The position numbers and the translations under genes are program-made. The notes beneath the pieces are model-generated. The model had not been told where the DNA came from and did no database searches. It saw only the letters and a program-made list of their open reading frames with translations. A DNA stretch of 64,000 bases from Oscillospiraceae bacterium (GTDB taxonomy: Bacteria; Bacillota; Clostridia; Oscillospirales; Oscillospiraceae). The stretch spans positions 89,587-153,586 of the forward strand of contig JAGAUY010000045.1 in the NCBI GenBank assembly GCA_017620525.1, in the 5' to 3' direction. This document shows positions 25,379 through 33,790 of this stretch, piece after piece (position 1 is the first letter of the stretch; each line of letters starts with the position of its first letter).

Positions 25379-25963
25379 ATGAATTTTCAGAAGGTTGAAT
25401 TTTTGATTTCTGCAGCATCTCCCGCGGGTTTCCCCAAAAACCGTCTGCCGGAGATCGCTTTTGCCGGAAAATCCAATGTGGGCAAATCATCTGTGATCAA
25501 CCGGATCCTGAACCGTAAGAATTTTGCCCGCGTGGGCGACAAACCCGGCAAGACCATCCATGTCAACTATTTCACCATCGATCAGAAGTGTTACTTTGTA
25601 GACCTTCCCGGCTACGGTTTTGCAAAGGTCTCTCAGGCTGAGAAGGACCGTTGGGGCAAGCTGATGGAGGATTACTTTGCCGCGGGTCGGATCGATCTTG
25701 GTGTGCTGATCGTGGATTATCGCCATCCCCCCACGCAGAATGACGTCACCATGGCACGGTGGTTCCTGGACAGTGGCTGTCCCTTTGTGGTCGTTGCCAA
25801 TAAGATGGATAAGCTTAAGAAGAGTGAACTGGCTCCTAATCTGAAAACCATCCGTGAGGATCTGGAGCTTCCTGAGCAGTGTCCAGTCATTCCGTTCTCC
25901 GCTGAGAAGGGAAATGGTCGGGATGAACTGATCCGTCTGATCCTGGATGCTGTGGAACAATAA
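25379..25963 (+). CDS. ysxC: Ribosome biogenesis GTP-binding protein YsxC/EngB
   Basis: A 194-residue small GTPase of the EngB family involved in 50S subunit assembly. Motifs: P-loop AGKSNVGKSS (about 30-39), switch GKTIHVNYF, G3 DLPGYG and G4 NKMDK. It starts at ATG after AGAGGTAAAT, 14 nt downstream of lon, with which it is normally paired. Confidence 0.97.
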   Translation: MNFQKVEFLISAASPAGFPKNRLPEIAFAGKSNVGKSSVINRILNRKNFARVGDKPGKTIHVNYFTIDQKCYFVDLPGYGFAKVSQAEKDRWGKLMEDYFAAGRIDLGVLIVDYRHPPTQNDVTMARWFLDSGCPFVVVANKMDKLKKSELAPNLKTIREDLELPEQCPVIPFSAEKGNGRDELIRLILDAVEQ

Positions 25964-25965
25964 GG

Positions 25966-26439
25966 ATGACCATTAGAATTGATGATTGGATCTTTGACGT
26001 TGATCCTGTTAAGACAAAGGCACATTCTGAATTCGCCCTGAATTCCCACTGCACCTGCGGGTATTGTGAGAATTACTACCGGGGGGTGGATCTGGAATAT
26101 CCTGGGCTGAGAGCCTTTCTCGACAGGTTCTTCGTAGAAATCGAGGGACCTTCCGAGATGTATCCCTTTGAGCCGACTCAGTATCTGCTTGCCTACAAGG
26201 TAAATGGGCGGATCGTTCAGGCGGGCGCAGCGCCCATTATGGTAGACGGTGTTCCCATCATGGGTGAGATCATCGACGATGATACCTTTAAGCTGGAAGT
26301 GGGGGAGATCGAGCTACCCTGGATTCTGGATGAAGACATGGACGAGGTGGTTTCACCCGCGAATGAGCCTGAGTTTCTTGAACGAATGTATCAAAAGATG
26401 ATCCAGCGAAACAGCAGTAATTTTATGTTTCTATCATAA
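25966..26439 (+). CDS. Conserved hypothetical protein with CxCxxC motif
   Basis: A 157-residue soluble acidic protein, two bases after the ysxC stop and so in the same operon. Near residues 28-37 it has HCTCGYCENYY, three closely spaced cysteines that could bind a metal, followed by a LRAFLDRF helix. The remainder is mostly beta-like with many acidic residues (GEIIDDDTFKLEVGEIELPW). I recall similar short proteins in other Clostridia without a known function. A terminator follows. Confidence 0.75.
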   Translation: MTIRIDDWIFDVDPVKTKAHSEFALNSHCTCGYCENYYRGVDLEYPGLRAFLDRFFVEIEGPSEMYPFEPTQYLLAYKVNGRIVQAGAAPIMVDGVPIMGEIIDDDTFKLEVGEIELPWILDEDMDEVVSPANEPEFLERMYQKMIQRNSSNFMFLS

Positions 26440-26474
26440 AAAAGTCCACAGCCGAATGGCTGTGGACTTTTCTT
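26440..26474. terminator. Bidirectional terminator
   Basis: The stem AAAGTCCACAGCC / GGCTGTGGACTTT has a 4-nt loop, an A-run before it and TTTTCTTCC after it. It separates the + strand lon operon from the minus-strand gene that ends at 26482. Confidence 0.88.
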
Positions 26475-26481
26475 CCGTTAA

Positions 26482-26730
26482 TCAGGCATTCTTTGCTTCT
26501 TTCAAAGCCTGTGCCAGCTGATCGGGGCAGGAGGTCTTCTTCATGCCGCAGCTGATGCCTTCGACGCGGGCAATAACATCGTCGATGTTCATGCCCTCGA
26601 CCAGAGCACCGATGCCCTTCAGATTGCCGTTGCAGCCGCCGAAGAACTGGACGTTGCTGACCTTGTTGTCTTCAATTTCGAAGCTGATCATCTGGGAACA
26701 GGTTCCCTTGGTTCTGTAAGTATACTGCAT
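26482..26730 (-). CDS. TSCPD domain protein (TIGR03905 type)
   Basis: An 82-residue protein with the motif TSCPDQLAQAL at its C-terminus and conserved cysteines at about 11, 33, 61 and 67. It matches the TIGR03905 group of stand-alone TSCPD proteins. The same domain occurs at the C-terminus of some B12-dependent ribonucleotide reductases, where it may bind iron or zinc. The stand-alone role is unknown. It lies 17 nt downstream of ybaK on the same strand. Confidence 0.85.
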   Translation of the reverse strand: MQYTYRTKGTCSQMISFEIEDNKVSNVQFFGGCNGNLKGIGALVEGMNIDDVIARVEGISCGMKKTSCPDQLAQALKEAKNA

Positions 26731-26747
26731 AACTCAAAATCCTTTCT

Positions 26748-27221
26748 TTATTGGATGATATCCACAAGTTTTGCTCCCACCAGCGCTGCAAGAGCTTCCG
26801 GCGGCACAAGCATCTGATGGCCTCTGGCTCCGGCGGAGACAGCGATCTCATCATACAGCTGGCAGGTTTCATCGAAATAGGTGGGGTATTTCTTTTTCAT
26901 GCCCACAGGGGAACAGCCGCCGCGGATATATCCGGTCAGTCCCAGAAGTTCCTTCACAGGGACCAATTCCATGTTCTTGTCTCCGGCGGCTCTGGCGGCT
27001 TTTTTCAGATCCAGTTCACAGCAGACGGGAATACAGAATACGTTTATGCCTGTGCGTTCGCCCCGTGCCACCAGAGTTTTGAACACCTCTTCGGCAGGCT
27101 TTCCGATGGCTTCAGCGGCATGATTGCCATTTAAGTCCTTTTCGTCAAATTCATAGAATTCTTCCCGGCAGGGAATTCCGGCATGCTGAACAAGACGGAC
27201 TGCATTTGTTTTCATAGCCAT
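26748..27221 (-). CDS. ybaK: YbaK-type Cys-tRNA(Pro)/Cys-tRNA(Cys) deacylase
   Basis: A 157-residue editing enzyme that hydrolyses mischarged aminoacyl-tRNA in trans, in this subfamily Cys-tRNA(Pro) made by prolyl-tRNA synthetase. The family marks are KTNAVRLVQHAGI at the start, EVFKTLVARG with the conserved lysine, and a GYIRGGCSPVGMKKKYPTYFDE stretch read here in two parts: GYIRGGCSPVGMKKK and YPTYFDE. The start may be either of two ATGs, two codons apart, with a weak GGTG site. Three tRNA-Pro genes in the window make an interesting but not necessarily meaningful context. Confidence 0.92.
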   Translation of the reverse strand: MAMKTNAVRLVQHAGIPCREEFYEFDEKDLNGNHAAEAIGKPAEEVFKTLVARGERTGINVFCIPVCCELDLKKAARAAGDKNMELVPVKELLGLTGYIRGGCSPVGMKKKYPTYFDETCQLYDEIAVSAGARGHQMLVPPEALAALVGAKLVDIIQ

Positions 27222-27322
27222 AATATCACCGTGGATATTATATGACAGTTTTGTCCGTGTTTCAAGTGTGAATTATTGCGGCGGTATTGGTTATGCTAAG
27301 AAAAAACAGGGAGGTAATGACG

Positions 27323-28012
27323 ATGGACAATACTGATCATGCGGAAATGATGGAGCAGGAACGTGAGCAGGTAGTGGAGCTGGGTTCCAACGTGACGGGA
27401 AGTAAAAACGGAAGAATCTATACGCTGACCATCATCGGTCAGGTGGAGGGGCATCAGGTTCTGCCGGAAACATGCAAGACAACAAAATATGAACACATTC
27501 TGCCGCTGCTGGCCGGGATCGAAGAGAGTGAAGACGTAGACGGTCTTTTGCTGCTTCTCAATACCGTTGGCGGTGATATCGAGGCGGGACTTGCGATTGC
27601 AGAAATGATCGCCGGTATGAAGAAACCGACGGTCTCACTTGTACTGGGTGGAGGACATTCCATTGGAATTCCGTTGGCAGTCTGTACGAAGAAGTCTTTC
27701 ATTACGCCAACTGCCAGCATGACGGTTCATCCGGTTCGCATGACCGGACTGGTTGTGGGAGCGCCTCAAACTTTTCGCTATTTTCAGCGGATTCAGGAGC
27801 AAATCGTGGAATTTGTTTCGCATAATTCCAAAATTGCAAAGCAGGAGTTTGAGCAGTATATGATGGCGACCGGGGAAATGGCAACGGACGTAGGCACGAT
27901 TCTTTACGGCAGAGAAGCGGTAGCATCCGGCTTGATTGATAAACTGGGGAGCCTAAGTGATGCGCTTTCAGAGCTGCACCATATGGTGGATCAGAGAAAG
28001 CATCAGAAATAA
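27323..28012 (+). CDS. ClpP-like/TepA family serine protease
   Basis: A 229-residue member of the ClpP-crotonase superfamily, most like Bacillus TepA (YmfB). The catalytic serine is in GGGHSIGIPLAV (about residue 113) and the histidine in SMTVHPV (about 135). The last 60 residues extend beyond the ClpP core. The start was placed at 27323 because GGGAGG lies eight bases upstream. In Bacillus tepA precedes spoIIIE, as here with one gene between. TepA-like proteins have been linked to germination and small spore protein turnover; that link is from the family, not this sequence. Confidence 0.82.
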   Translation: MDNTDHAEMMEQEREQVVELGSNVTGSKNGRIYTLTIIGQVEGHQVLPETCKTTKYEHILPLLAGIEESEDVDGLLLLLNTVGGDIEAGLAIAEMIAGMKKPTVSLVLGGGHSIGIPLAVCTKKSFITPTASMTVHPVRMTGLVVGAPQTFRYFQRIQEQIVEFVSHNSKIAKQEFEQYMMATGEMATDVGTILYGREAVASGLIDKLGSLSDALSELHHMVDQRKHQK

Positions 28013-28015
28013 CGG

Positions 28016-28044
28016 AAGGAACCTCTCAGGAGGTTCCTTTTCTT
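28016..28044 (+). terminator. Terminator of the TepA-like gene
   Basis: The stem AAGGAACCTC / GAGGTTCCTT with a TCAG loop and a TTCTTCG tail, directly after the stop codon. Confidence 0.8.
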
Positions 28045-28162
28045 CGTTGAATGGTAGACTTGGCATGTAGACTGGATAAGGTAAAATTAATAAATCAGTA
28101 CTGGAAATTCAAGTTGGAATATGGTATAATAAACTGTAAAATTTTGATTTGGAGGGATAGGT

Positions 28163-28999
28163 GTGGATTTGAATTTCTTTCAAAGCCTGATCTATGGTCT
28201 GATTGCAGGTCTGACCGATATCCTGCCTGTCTCTGCACAGGCCCACAGATTGATATTGCTTAAAATCTTTGGCGGCGACAGTGAGTCTGCAGTATTGCGG
28301 TTGATGATCCACTTGGCAACATTGGGTGCGCTGTATTATTGTTGCAGGGGCCAGATCCTGCGCATTATGCGCCAGCAGAGACTTTCCAGAATTCCCAAGC
28401 GGCGCAGAAAGCGTCCTGTTGATATGCGAAGCATTATGGATTACCGGTTACTGAAGACAATGCTTCTGCCCGTGCTGATCGGTTTTGTTTTATATTTCAA
28501 AACCTCGGCCATTGCCGCTAGCTTGATGTGGACGTCTGTTTTCCTGTTTGTAAACGGTGTCTTGTTATTTGTCCCCAGACTGCTGCCTTCCGGCAATAAG
28601 GATTCCAGGTCCATGTCCAGACTGGATGGATTTTCCATGGGTCTGGGTGGTGCGGCTTCAGCACTTCCCGGTATTTCCTCTGTCGGTGCAGCTGTATCTG
28701 TTGCTGTTGTCCGTGGTGCAGACCGGGTCTATGCGGTGAATATGGCGCTTCTGATGCACATGGCGGTCACAGTAGGTCTGATCATCTTTGATCTGATCGC
28801 GGTGTTCACCGGCGCAGCCGGAACGATCAGTTTCGGAATTCTGATGGGATACCTGTTTGCTGCAATTTTTGCATTTGGTGGTGTCTTTTTAGGCATCCGG
28901 ATTGTGCGCTCCATTGCTGTACATATGGGCTTTGATATGTTTGCCTATTACTGCTGGGGGGCGGCATTCTTTGCGTTTATTCTCTATCTGTCTGTATAA
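28163..28999 (+). CDS. Divergent UppP/BacA-like membrane protein
   Basis: A 278-residue protein with about seven membrane helices and the layout of undecaprenyl-diphosphatase. The first motif reads GLIAGLTDILPVSAQAH: His28 is kept, but the two glutamates of the (E/Q)xxxE motif are Ala15 and Asp19. The second motif PGxSRSGxT reads PGISSVGAA, so the essential arginine is serine. Between them is an unusual basic loop (RIPKRRRKR). Loss of these residues argues against normal phosphatase activity. The start is a GTG behind GGAGGGATAG. It sits directly before ftsK (11 nt), a position that may hint at a role with the membrane or spore. Confidence 0.75.
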   Translation: MDLNFFQSLIYGLIAGLTDILPVSAQAHRLILLKIFGGDSESAVLRLMIHLATLGALYYCCRGQILRIMRQQRLSRIPKRRRKRPVDMRSIMDYRLLKTMLLPVLIGFVLYFKTSAIAASLMWTSVFLFVNGVLLFVPRLLPSGNKDSRSMSRLDGFSMGLGGAASALPGISSVGAAVSVAVVRGADRVYAVNMALLMHMAVTVGLIIFDLIAVFTGAAGTISFGILMGYLFAAIFAFGGVFLGIRIVRSIAVHMGFDMFAYYCWGAAFFAFILYLSV

Positions 29000-29010
29000 G
29001 GAGGTTACTC

Positions 29011-31758
29011 ATGGCGGAAAAGAAGAGTACATCCAGAGCGCAGAAAGCTGTAAAGGATGTAAAGCAAAAAAATCAAACAACCAATACAACAGCCAAAAAG
29101 AGTTCTGCTGCGGACAGCAAGAAGAATAGTCCGGTGCCTGCAAAAATCAATTCAGGACTCTCCGGCAGAGCGGTAGGCGCGGTTGTTTCTCTCGGCCTGT
29201 TTGTGCTGTTTCTTGTGATTGCGATCAATCCGGAGGGAGCACTGGTAACGCTTCTGCAGGGAATTCTGTTTGGTACCATCGGCAAGACAGCTTTTTACTT
29301 CTCAATTCCTGCGCTGCTGTATCTGTTTGTGATCATGGCTTTCAGCGGCAAGCAGCCGGTGAAGATGCGCAGCATTTGTCTGGTTGTGTTCGTTCTGATC
29401 TGCGGCTGCATCCATCATTTGCTTGCAAACAATCAGACCTTCAAAGGCGGTATTCTGGTAATCGCCGATCTGTACAGAGAGGGAGCCAACGGAACCAGCG
29501 GCGGTGTCTTATGCGGCAGTATTGCCATGTTGGTGCGCTGGCTGTGCGGCGGTATCATCTCTGCGATTATCTTTGGTTTGGGTGCCGTGTTTACGCTGCT
29601 GGCGGCAATGAAGATCACGGTTCCTAGCATTATTCGTGCAATCAAGAATCGTCCCAGAGATGACTGGGATGAGGAAGAATACGAAGAAGAGGATATTGAG
29701 CCAGCCGCAATGGTTGTCAATCACATTGCAAACCGCAGGATCGAACACAATCGTCAGCGCAGGCAGCGGATCGAAGAGAATCAGCGCCGTGAGGATGATA
29801 TCGTTCTGATCGAGGCGCTGGCCCATCCCAGGACGGAAAAGAACAATAATCAGGTTAAGAAGACGAATTGGATGGATCAGATCGGCGGTGAGATTGAGGA
29901 GCCTGTTGCAGCAGCTGCTGCTCCGGTGAAAGAAGATCAGGTTGACCGGCCGATTGTTGTTGAGACCAAAGAGACGAAAAAGACCCGCAAACCCCGTCAG
30001 GCAGTGCAGGAAACGCAGGAATCCGGACCGATGCCTGAAGAGGATAATATTCCTGTGGATATGCCTGCATTCCGGGCGGATGATCCCATTCCAGATGCAC
30101 CCAAAATGGAATCCTCTCCTGCTCCGACAGCGGCTGCCGCTCCAGGGAAAGTGACATCCAAGGACGCAGCTGAATCTGCCCAGCAGGTTGCCGCTGAGAT
30201 TGCCCAGACCCAGGCTGCCCAAAAGCCGGTCTACTGCTTTCCGCCCATTGATCTGCTGGAGAAGCCCTCTGGCGGCGGTGTTGACGGTACGGCGGAAATG
30301 CGGGAAAATTCCCGCCGCCTGAATGAGACGCTGGCAAGCTTCAAAATCGATGCGCATATTGTCAATGTCACCCGCGGTCCCAGCGTTACCCGCTATGAAG
30401 TCGAACTGGATAAGGGCGTCCGACTGAGTAAGCTGACTTCCTGTGCCGATGATATCGCCCTGAGCCTGGGTGCTTCCGGTGTTCGTATCGCTGCGGTACC
30501 CGGCAGGATCTCAGTGGTTGGCATCGAGGTCCCCAACAAAGCTGTTACAACGGTGCATCTGCGTGAGGTCATCGATTCGCCTGAATTCTGTCGATCCAAA
30601 TCCAAGTCTTCCTTCTCTGTTGGCAAGGACATTGGCGGCAACTGCATTGTGGGCAATATCCGCAAGATGCCCCATATGTTGATCGCCGGTACCACCGGTT
30701 CCGGTAAGTCCGTGTGTATGAACTCCATCATCATCAGTCTGCTCTACAAGGCAAGTCCTGAGGATGTGAAGCTGATCATGGTAGACCCCAAGATGGTCGA
30801 ACTTGGTATCTATAATGGAATTCCTCATCTGCTGATTCCTGTGGTTACGGATCCCAAGAAGGCTGCGGGATCTCTGCAGTGGGCGGTTACGGAAATGCTG
30901 AGACGCTATAAGATGATGTCTGATGCGGGTGTTCGCGACTTGGAGTCCTACAACAGCATTATGGAGAATCAGGAAGATGGCGAGGGTAAGCTGCCCCAGG
31001 TCGTCATTATCGTTGATGAGTTGGCTGACCTGATGCTGGTTGCTGCCAAGGAAGTGGAAGATTCCATTTGCCGCATTGCCCAGATGGGCCGTGCCGCAGG
31101 TATGCATCTGATCATTGCCACTCAGCGTCCCTCTGCGGATGTGATTACCGGTTTAATGAAGGCAAATATTCCCTCCCGTATTGCATTCTCCGTTGCGTCC
31201 GCTATGGAATCGCGCATCATTCTGGATACCCAGGGTGCTGAAAAGCTGGTCGGTAAGGGCGATATGCTTTATGCGCCCATTGGAATTGGCAAGCCGCAGC
31301 GTGTACAGGGCTGTTTCGTGACAGATTCTGAGGTGGAAGCTGTTGCAAATTATGTTAAAGAGAACTACATCGCAAACTATGACCAGAGTGTCATGGAAGA
31401 AATTGAGAAGAAGTCGGTACAGACTGGAAAGAAAGCTGCTTCTGCTGCGGACCCGGAGCCGAATGCTGATGAACTGGATGGCGACGAAATGCTGCCCGCT
31501 GCTGTCGATGTGATTCTGGAGACTGGACAGGCCTCTGTATCCATGCTTCAGCGCCGGTTGAAGCTGGGTTATGCCCGTGCGGCACGGATCGTTGACGAGA
31601 TGGAGGAAAAGGGAATCGTGGGTCCCTTCCAGGGAAGCAAACCCAGAGCAATCCTTATCACCAAGGAGCAGTGGCAGTCCATGAAATCCGGCGGCAATGC
31701 CCAGATGGACTTTGACGACATCCCCTTTGATGATGCAGTGCCTGAGGAAATTGATTGA
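29011..31758 (+). CDS. ftsK: FtsK/SpoIIIE DNA translocase
   Basis: A 915-residue septal DNA pump. It has a basic N-terminal tail of about 50 residues, four membrane helices (about 50-200), an acidic and Ala/Pro-rich linker (about 210-400), and the motor: alpha/beta domains with Walker A GTTGSGKS at about 560-567 and Walker B VVIIVDELADLM. The C-terminal gamma winged helix (about 825-895, RRLKLGYARAARIVDEME) reads the orienting DNA sequences. It moves chromosomes through division or sporulation septa; with spoIIIA genes directly downstream a SpoIIIE role is likely. It starts at ATG after AAGGAGG. Confidence 0.97.
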   Translation: MAEKKSTSRAQKAVKDVKQKNQTTNTTAKKSSAADSKKNSPVPAKINSGLSGRAVGAVVSLGLFVLFLVIAINPEGALVTLLQGILFGTIGKTAFYFSIPALLYLFVIMAFSGKQPVKMRSICLVVFVLICGCIHHLLANNQTFKGGILVIADLYREGANGTSGGVLCGSIAMLVRWLCGGIISAIIFGLGAVFTLLAAMKITVPSIIRAIKNRPRDDWDEEEYEEEDIEPAAMVVNHIANRRIEHNRQRRQRIEENQRREDDIVLIEALAHPRTEKNNNQVKKTNWMDQIGGEIEEPVAAAAAPVKEDQVDRPIVVETKETKKTRKPRQAVQETQESGPMPEEDNIPVDMPAFRADDPIPDAPKMESSPAPTAAAAPGKVTSKDAAESAQQVAAEIAQTQAAQKPVYCFPPIDLLEKPSGGGVDGTAEMRENSRRLNETLASFKIDAHIVNVTRGPSVTRYEVELDKGVRLSKLTSCADDIALSLGASGVRIAAVPGRISVVGIEVPNKAVTTVHLREVIDSPEFCRSKSKSSFSVGKDIGGNCIVGNIRKMPHMLIAGTTGSGKSVCMNSIIISLLYKASPEDVKLIMVDPKMVELGIYNGIPHLLIPVVTDPKKAAGSLQWAVTEMLRRYKMMSDAGVRDLESYNSIMENQEDGEGKLPQVVIIVDELADLMLVAAKEVEDSICRIAQMGRAAGMHLIIATQRPSADVITGLMKANIPSRIAFSVASAMESRIILDTQGAEKLVGKGDMLYAPIGIGKPQRVQGCFVTDSEVEAVANYVKENYIANYDQSVMEEIEKKSVQTGKKAASAADPEPNADELDGDEMLPAAVDVILETGQASVSMLQRRLKLGYARAARIVDEMEEKGIVGPFQGSKPRAILITKEQWQSMKSGGNAQMDFDDIPFDDAVPEEID

Positions 31759-31764
31759 TGCTTA

Positions 31765-31797
31765 CTCCCGATACGATTTCGTATCGGGAGTTTTTTT
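31765..31797 (+). terminator. Terminator of ftsK
   Basis: A perfect 12-bp stem CTCCCGATACGA / TCGTATCGGGAG with a 2-nt loop and seven T. Confidence 0.93.
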
Positions 31798-31831
31798 ATG
31801 CGCCGGGTGGTATATTGCCATCCCGGCGCAT
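31798..31831. repeat. Palindrome upstream of spoIIIAA
   Basis: ATGCGCCGGG pairs with CCCGGCGCAT around a 14-nt loop, immediately after the ftsK terminator and 24 nt before spoIIIAA. It has no clear U-tract; it may be a second terminator or a protein-binding site. Confidence 0.5.
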
Positions 31832-31854
31832 AGTCTTTCTCAGGAGTGATGCAA

Positions 31855-32688
31855 ATGACGTGTGCATGGAAGGAATTGCTTGGGATTCTGCCGGTGTGGA
31901 TAGCTGAGGAAGTTGAGAATACTGGGAGGACTTGCCTTCAGGAATTGCGGCTGCGCTGTGGAAAACCACCGGAGCTGGTGATGGCCTCGGAATCCAAATG
32001 GTTGTCACGCAGCTGCTGCCGTGATGATCTGAACCATTGCGTAAATATGGCATCCCGTTATTCCCCCTGGGCAGCGCAGACTGCTTCGGAAGGATATATC
32101 ACGGCTCCCGGCGGGCACAGGATCGGTCTGTGCGGTGATGCCGTTATGAAAGAAGGCACCATTCGCGGGATTAAGGAAGTGCGGATGATTTGTATCCGGG
32201 TTGCCAGGGATTATCCTGGTATTGCACGGAAAGCGGACAACCTGACAGGTTCCATTCTGCTGCTGGGCCCCCCAGGAAGCGGGAAAACAACGTTGCTGCG
32301 GGATTTGGTAAGGCATATATCTGAAACACAGACCGTTGCTGTGGTGGACGAGCGGGGAGAATTGTTTCCGGCTGCAGGCGGGTTTGACAGCGGGCGGAAG
32401 TTGGATGTGCTATGTGGATGTCCTAAAAGTATTGGAATCGATATGGTGTTGAGAACCATGGGACCGTCCTGTATTGCCGTCGATGAGATCACTGCGGAAA
32501 ATGATTGCAAGGCTTTGATTCGGGCTGGATGGTGCGGTGTACGGCTGCTTGCGACGGCTCATGCAGCAAACCTTCATGACCTTAATGCCAGGCCTGTTTA
32601 CCGGAGCCTCGTAACGACCAGGTTGTTTGATCATATACTCATACTTCGCCGGGACAAGTCCTGGTATGTGGAAAGGATGGACCTATGA
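31855..32688 (+). CDS. spoIIIAA: Stage III sporulation ATPase SpoIIIAA
   Basis: A 277-residue secretion-type ATPase of the mother-cell-forespore channel. The Walker A GPPGSGKTTL lies at about residue 140, a Walker B-like acidic strand VAVVDERGE follows, and a conserved RTMGPSCIAVDEI stretch completes the core. It is thought to power or gate the SpoIIIA-SpoIIQ channel. The start was set at the ATG at 31855, eight bases after GGAG; an earlier ATG at 31849 is too close. It heads an eight-gene operon with overlapping stops and starts. Confidence 0.95.
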   Translation: MTCAWKELLGILPVWIAEEVENTGRTCLQELRLRCGKPPELVMASESKWLSRSCCRDDLNHCVNMASRYSPWAAQTASEGYITAPGGHRIGLCGDAVMKEGTIRGIKEVRMICIRVARDYPGIARKADNLTGSILLLGPPGSGKTTLLRDLVRHISETQTVAVVDERGELFPAAGGFDSGRKLDVLCGCPKSIGIDMVLRTMGPSCIAVDEITAENDCKALIRAGWCGVRLLATAHAANLHDLNARPVYRSLVTTRLFDHILILRRDKSWYVERMDL

Positions 32689-33197
32689 CGGGGAAACTAA
32701 TTGGAGCGATGCTGGTGATCTTTGGCTGCGGAGGATTTGGATTCTCGCTCGCGGCGGCTTCAAAACGGGAGGAGGCTTCCCTCAGGCAGCTGATTGGAGC
32801 GCTTGACTATATGCAGTGTGAACTGCAGTATCGGCTGACAGCGCTGCCGGAACTATGCCGTCTGGCGGGAAAAGAATCTGCAGGGATTGTTGGACAGATT
32901 TTGACGTCGCTTGCACTTGAATTGGAGTCTCAAATATCGCCGGATGTGGAATCCTGTATGCGCGGCGCCTTGAACAGATGTTCGGATGTGCCGAAACGCA
33001 TCTGCCAGGCTTTTCAGATCATGGGTTCTTCTTTGGGACGGTTCGATATGGAAGGGCAGATCAGGGGGATGGAAACAGTCCGGTCTTTCTGCCGCAGGGA
33101 ACTCGATGGATTATCCCAGAACAGGGAAAGCCGTCTGCGCAGCTATCAGACATTGGGACTTTGCGCCGGTGCTGCACTGGCAATTCTGTTCGTGTGA
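32685..33197 (+). CDS. spoIIIAB: Stage III sporulation protein SpoIIIAB
   Basis: A 170-residue protein with one membrane helix at each end (about 5-22 and 155-170) and a helical soluble middle (EEASLRQLIGALDYMQCELQYRLTAL region, quoted in part: LRQLIGALDYMQCELQYR). It resembles type II/IV secretion platform (GspF-like) components. It overlaps spoIIIAA by 4 nt and precedes spoIIIAC by 3 nt. Confidence 0.93.
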   Translation: MTGKLIGAMLVIFGCGGFGFSLAAASKREEASLRQLIGALDYMQCELQYRLTALPELCRLAGKESAGIVGQILTSLALELESQISPDVESCMRGALNRCSDVPKRICQAFQIMGSSLGRFDMEGQIRGMETVRSFCRRELDGLSQNRESRLRSYQTLGLCAGAALAILFV

Positions 33198-33200
33198 GAT

Positions 33201-33395
33201 ATGGAAATTGATCTGATTTTCAAGATTGCTGCCATCGGTATTATCATTTCGATTCTGAATCAGGTACTTACCAGGTCGGGAAGAGAGGAGCAGGCGACAA
33301 TGACAACTTTGGCGGGTCTTGTAGTGGTCTTGATGATGCTTGCACAGAAAATAGCAGAGCTGTTTGATCTGGTCAAAACGTTGTTTCAATTCTGA
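33201..33395 (+). CDS. spoIIIAC: Stage III sporulation protein SpoIIIAC
   Basis: A 64-residue protein with two membrane helices, the normal size for SpoIIIAC. It has the conserved opening EIDLIFKIAAIGIIISILNQ. The final codon overlaps the start of spoIIIAD. Confidence 0.95.
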   Translation: MEIDLIFKIAAIGIIISILNQVLTRSGREEQATMTTLAGLVVVLMMLAQKIAELFDLVKTLFQF

Positions 33396-33790
33396 TGGAA
33401 CTGTATTTACAGGCCTGTGCCGCGGCGCTGCTGGCAGTTATTGCATGCCTGACGCTGGGCAAGCAAGGGAAGGAAACAGGCATCCTGCTTTCTGTGGCCG
33501 TATGCTGTATGATATGCCTGGCGGCTGTTCATTATCTGGAACCGGTTATGGAGTTTGCTGAGCAGCTGGAGGCGGCAGGTAATCTGGACAGCGGATTGAT
33601 CAAGATCCTGATAAAAGCAGCCGGGATCGGCTTCATTTCCGAGATTGCCAGTCTTATCTGTACAGATGCCGGGAACAGCGCGTTGGGAAAATCAATGCAG
33701 ATCCTTGGAGGCGGTGTGATCCTCTGGTTATCTTTGCCTCTGTTTCGCTCACTGTTGGAGTTGCTTGAACAGATACTGGGAGGCATATGA
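33395..33790 (+). CDS. spoIIIAD: Stage III sporulation protein SpoIIIAD
   Basis: A 131-residue membrane protein with about three to four helices, paralogous in its C-terminal part to SpoIIIAC. The conserved stretch LIKILIKAAGIGFISEIASL is visible at about residues 66-85, followed by CTDAGNSALGKSMQILG. It overlaps spoIIIAC by 1 nt and spoIIIAE by 4 nt. Confidence 0.95.
   Translation: MELYLQACAAALLAVIACLTLGKQGKETGILLSVAVCCMICLAAVHYLEPVMEFAEQLEAAGNLDSGLIKILIKAAGIGFISEIASLICTDAGNSALGKSMQILGGGVILWLSLPLFRSLLELLEQILGGI

Noticed and set aside
29509-30357. 282-codon minus-strand open frame
   Set aside because: Antisense to the low-complexity linker region of ftsK; composition mirrors that linker.
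31812-31836. Sigma-E-like promoter before spoIIIAA (ATATT ... CATAGTCT)
   Set aside because: The spacer is about 12 nt, shorter than usual, and transcription would start at the Shine-Dalgarno. Kept only as part of an open question.
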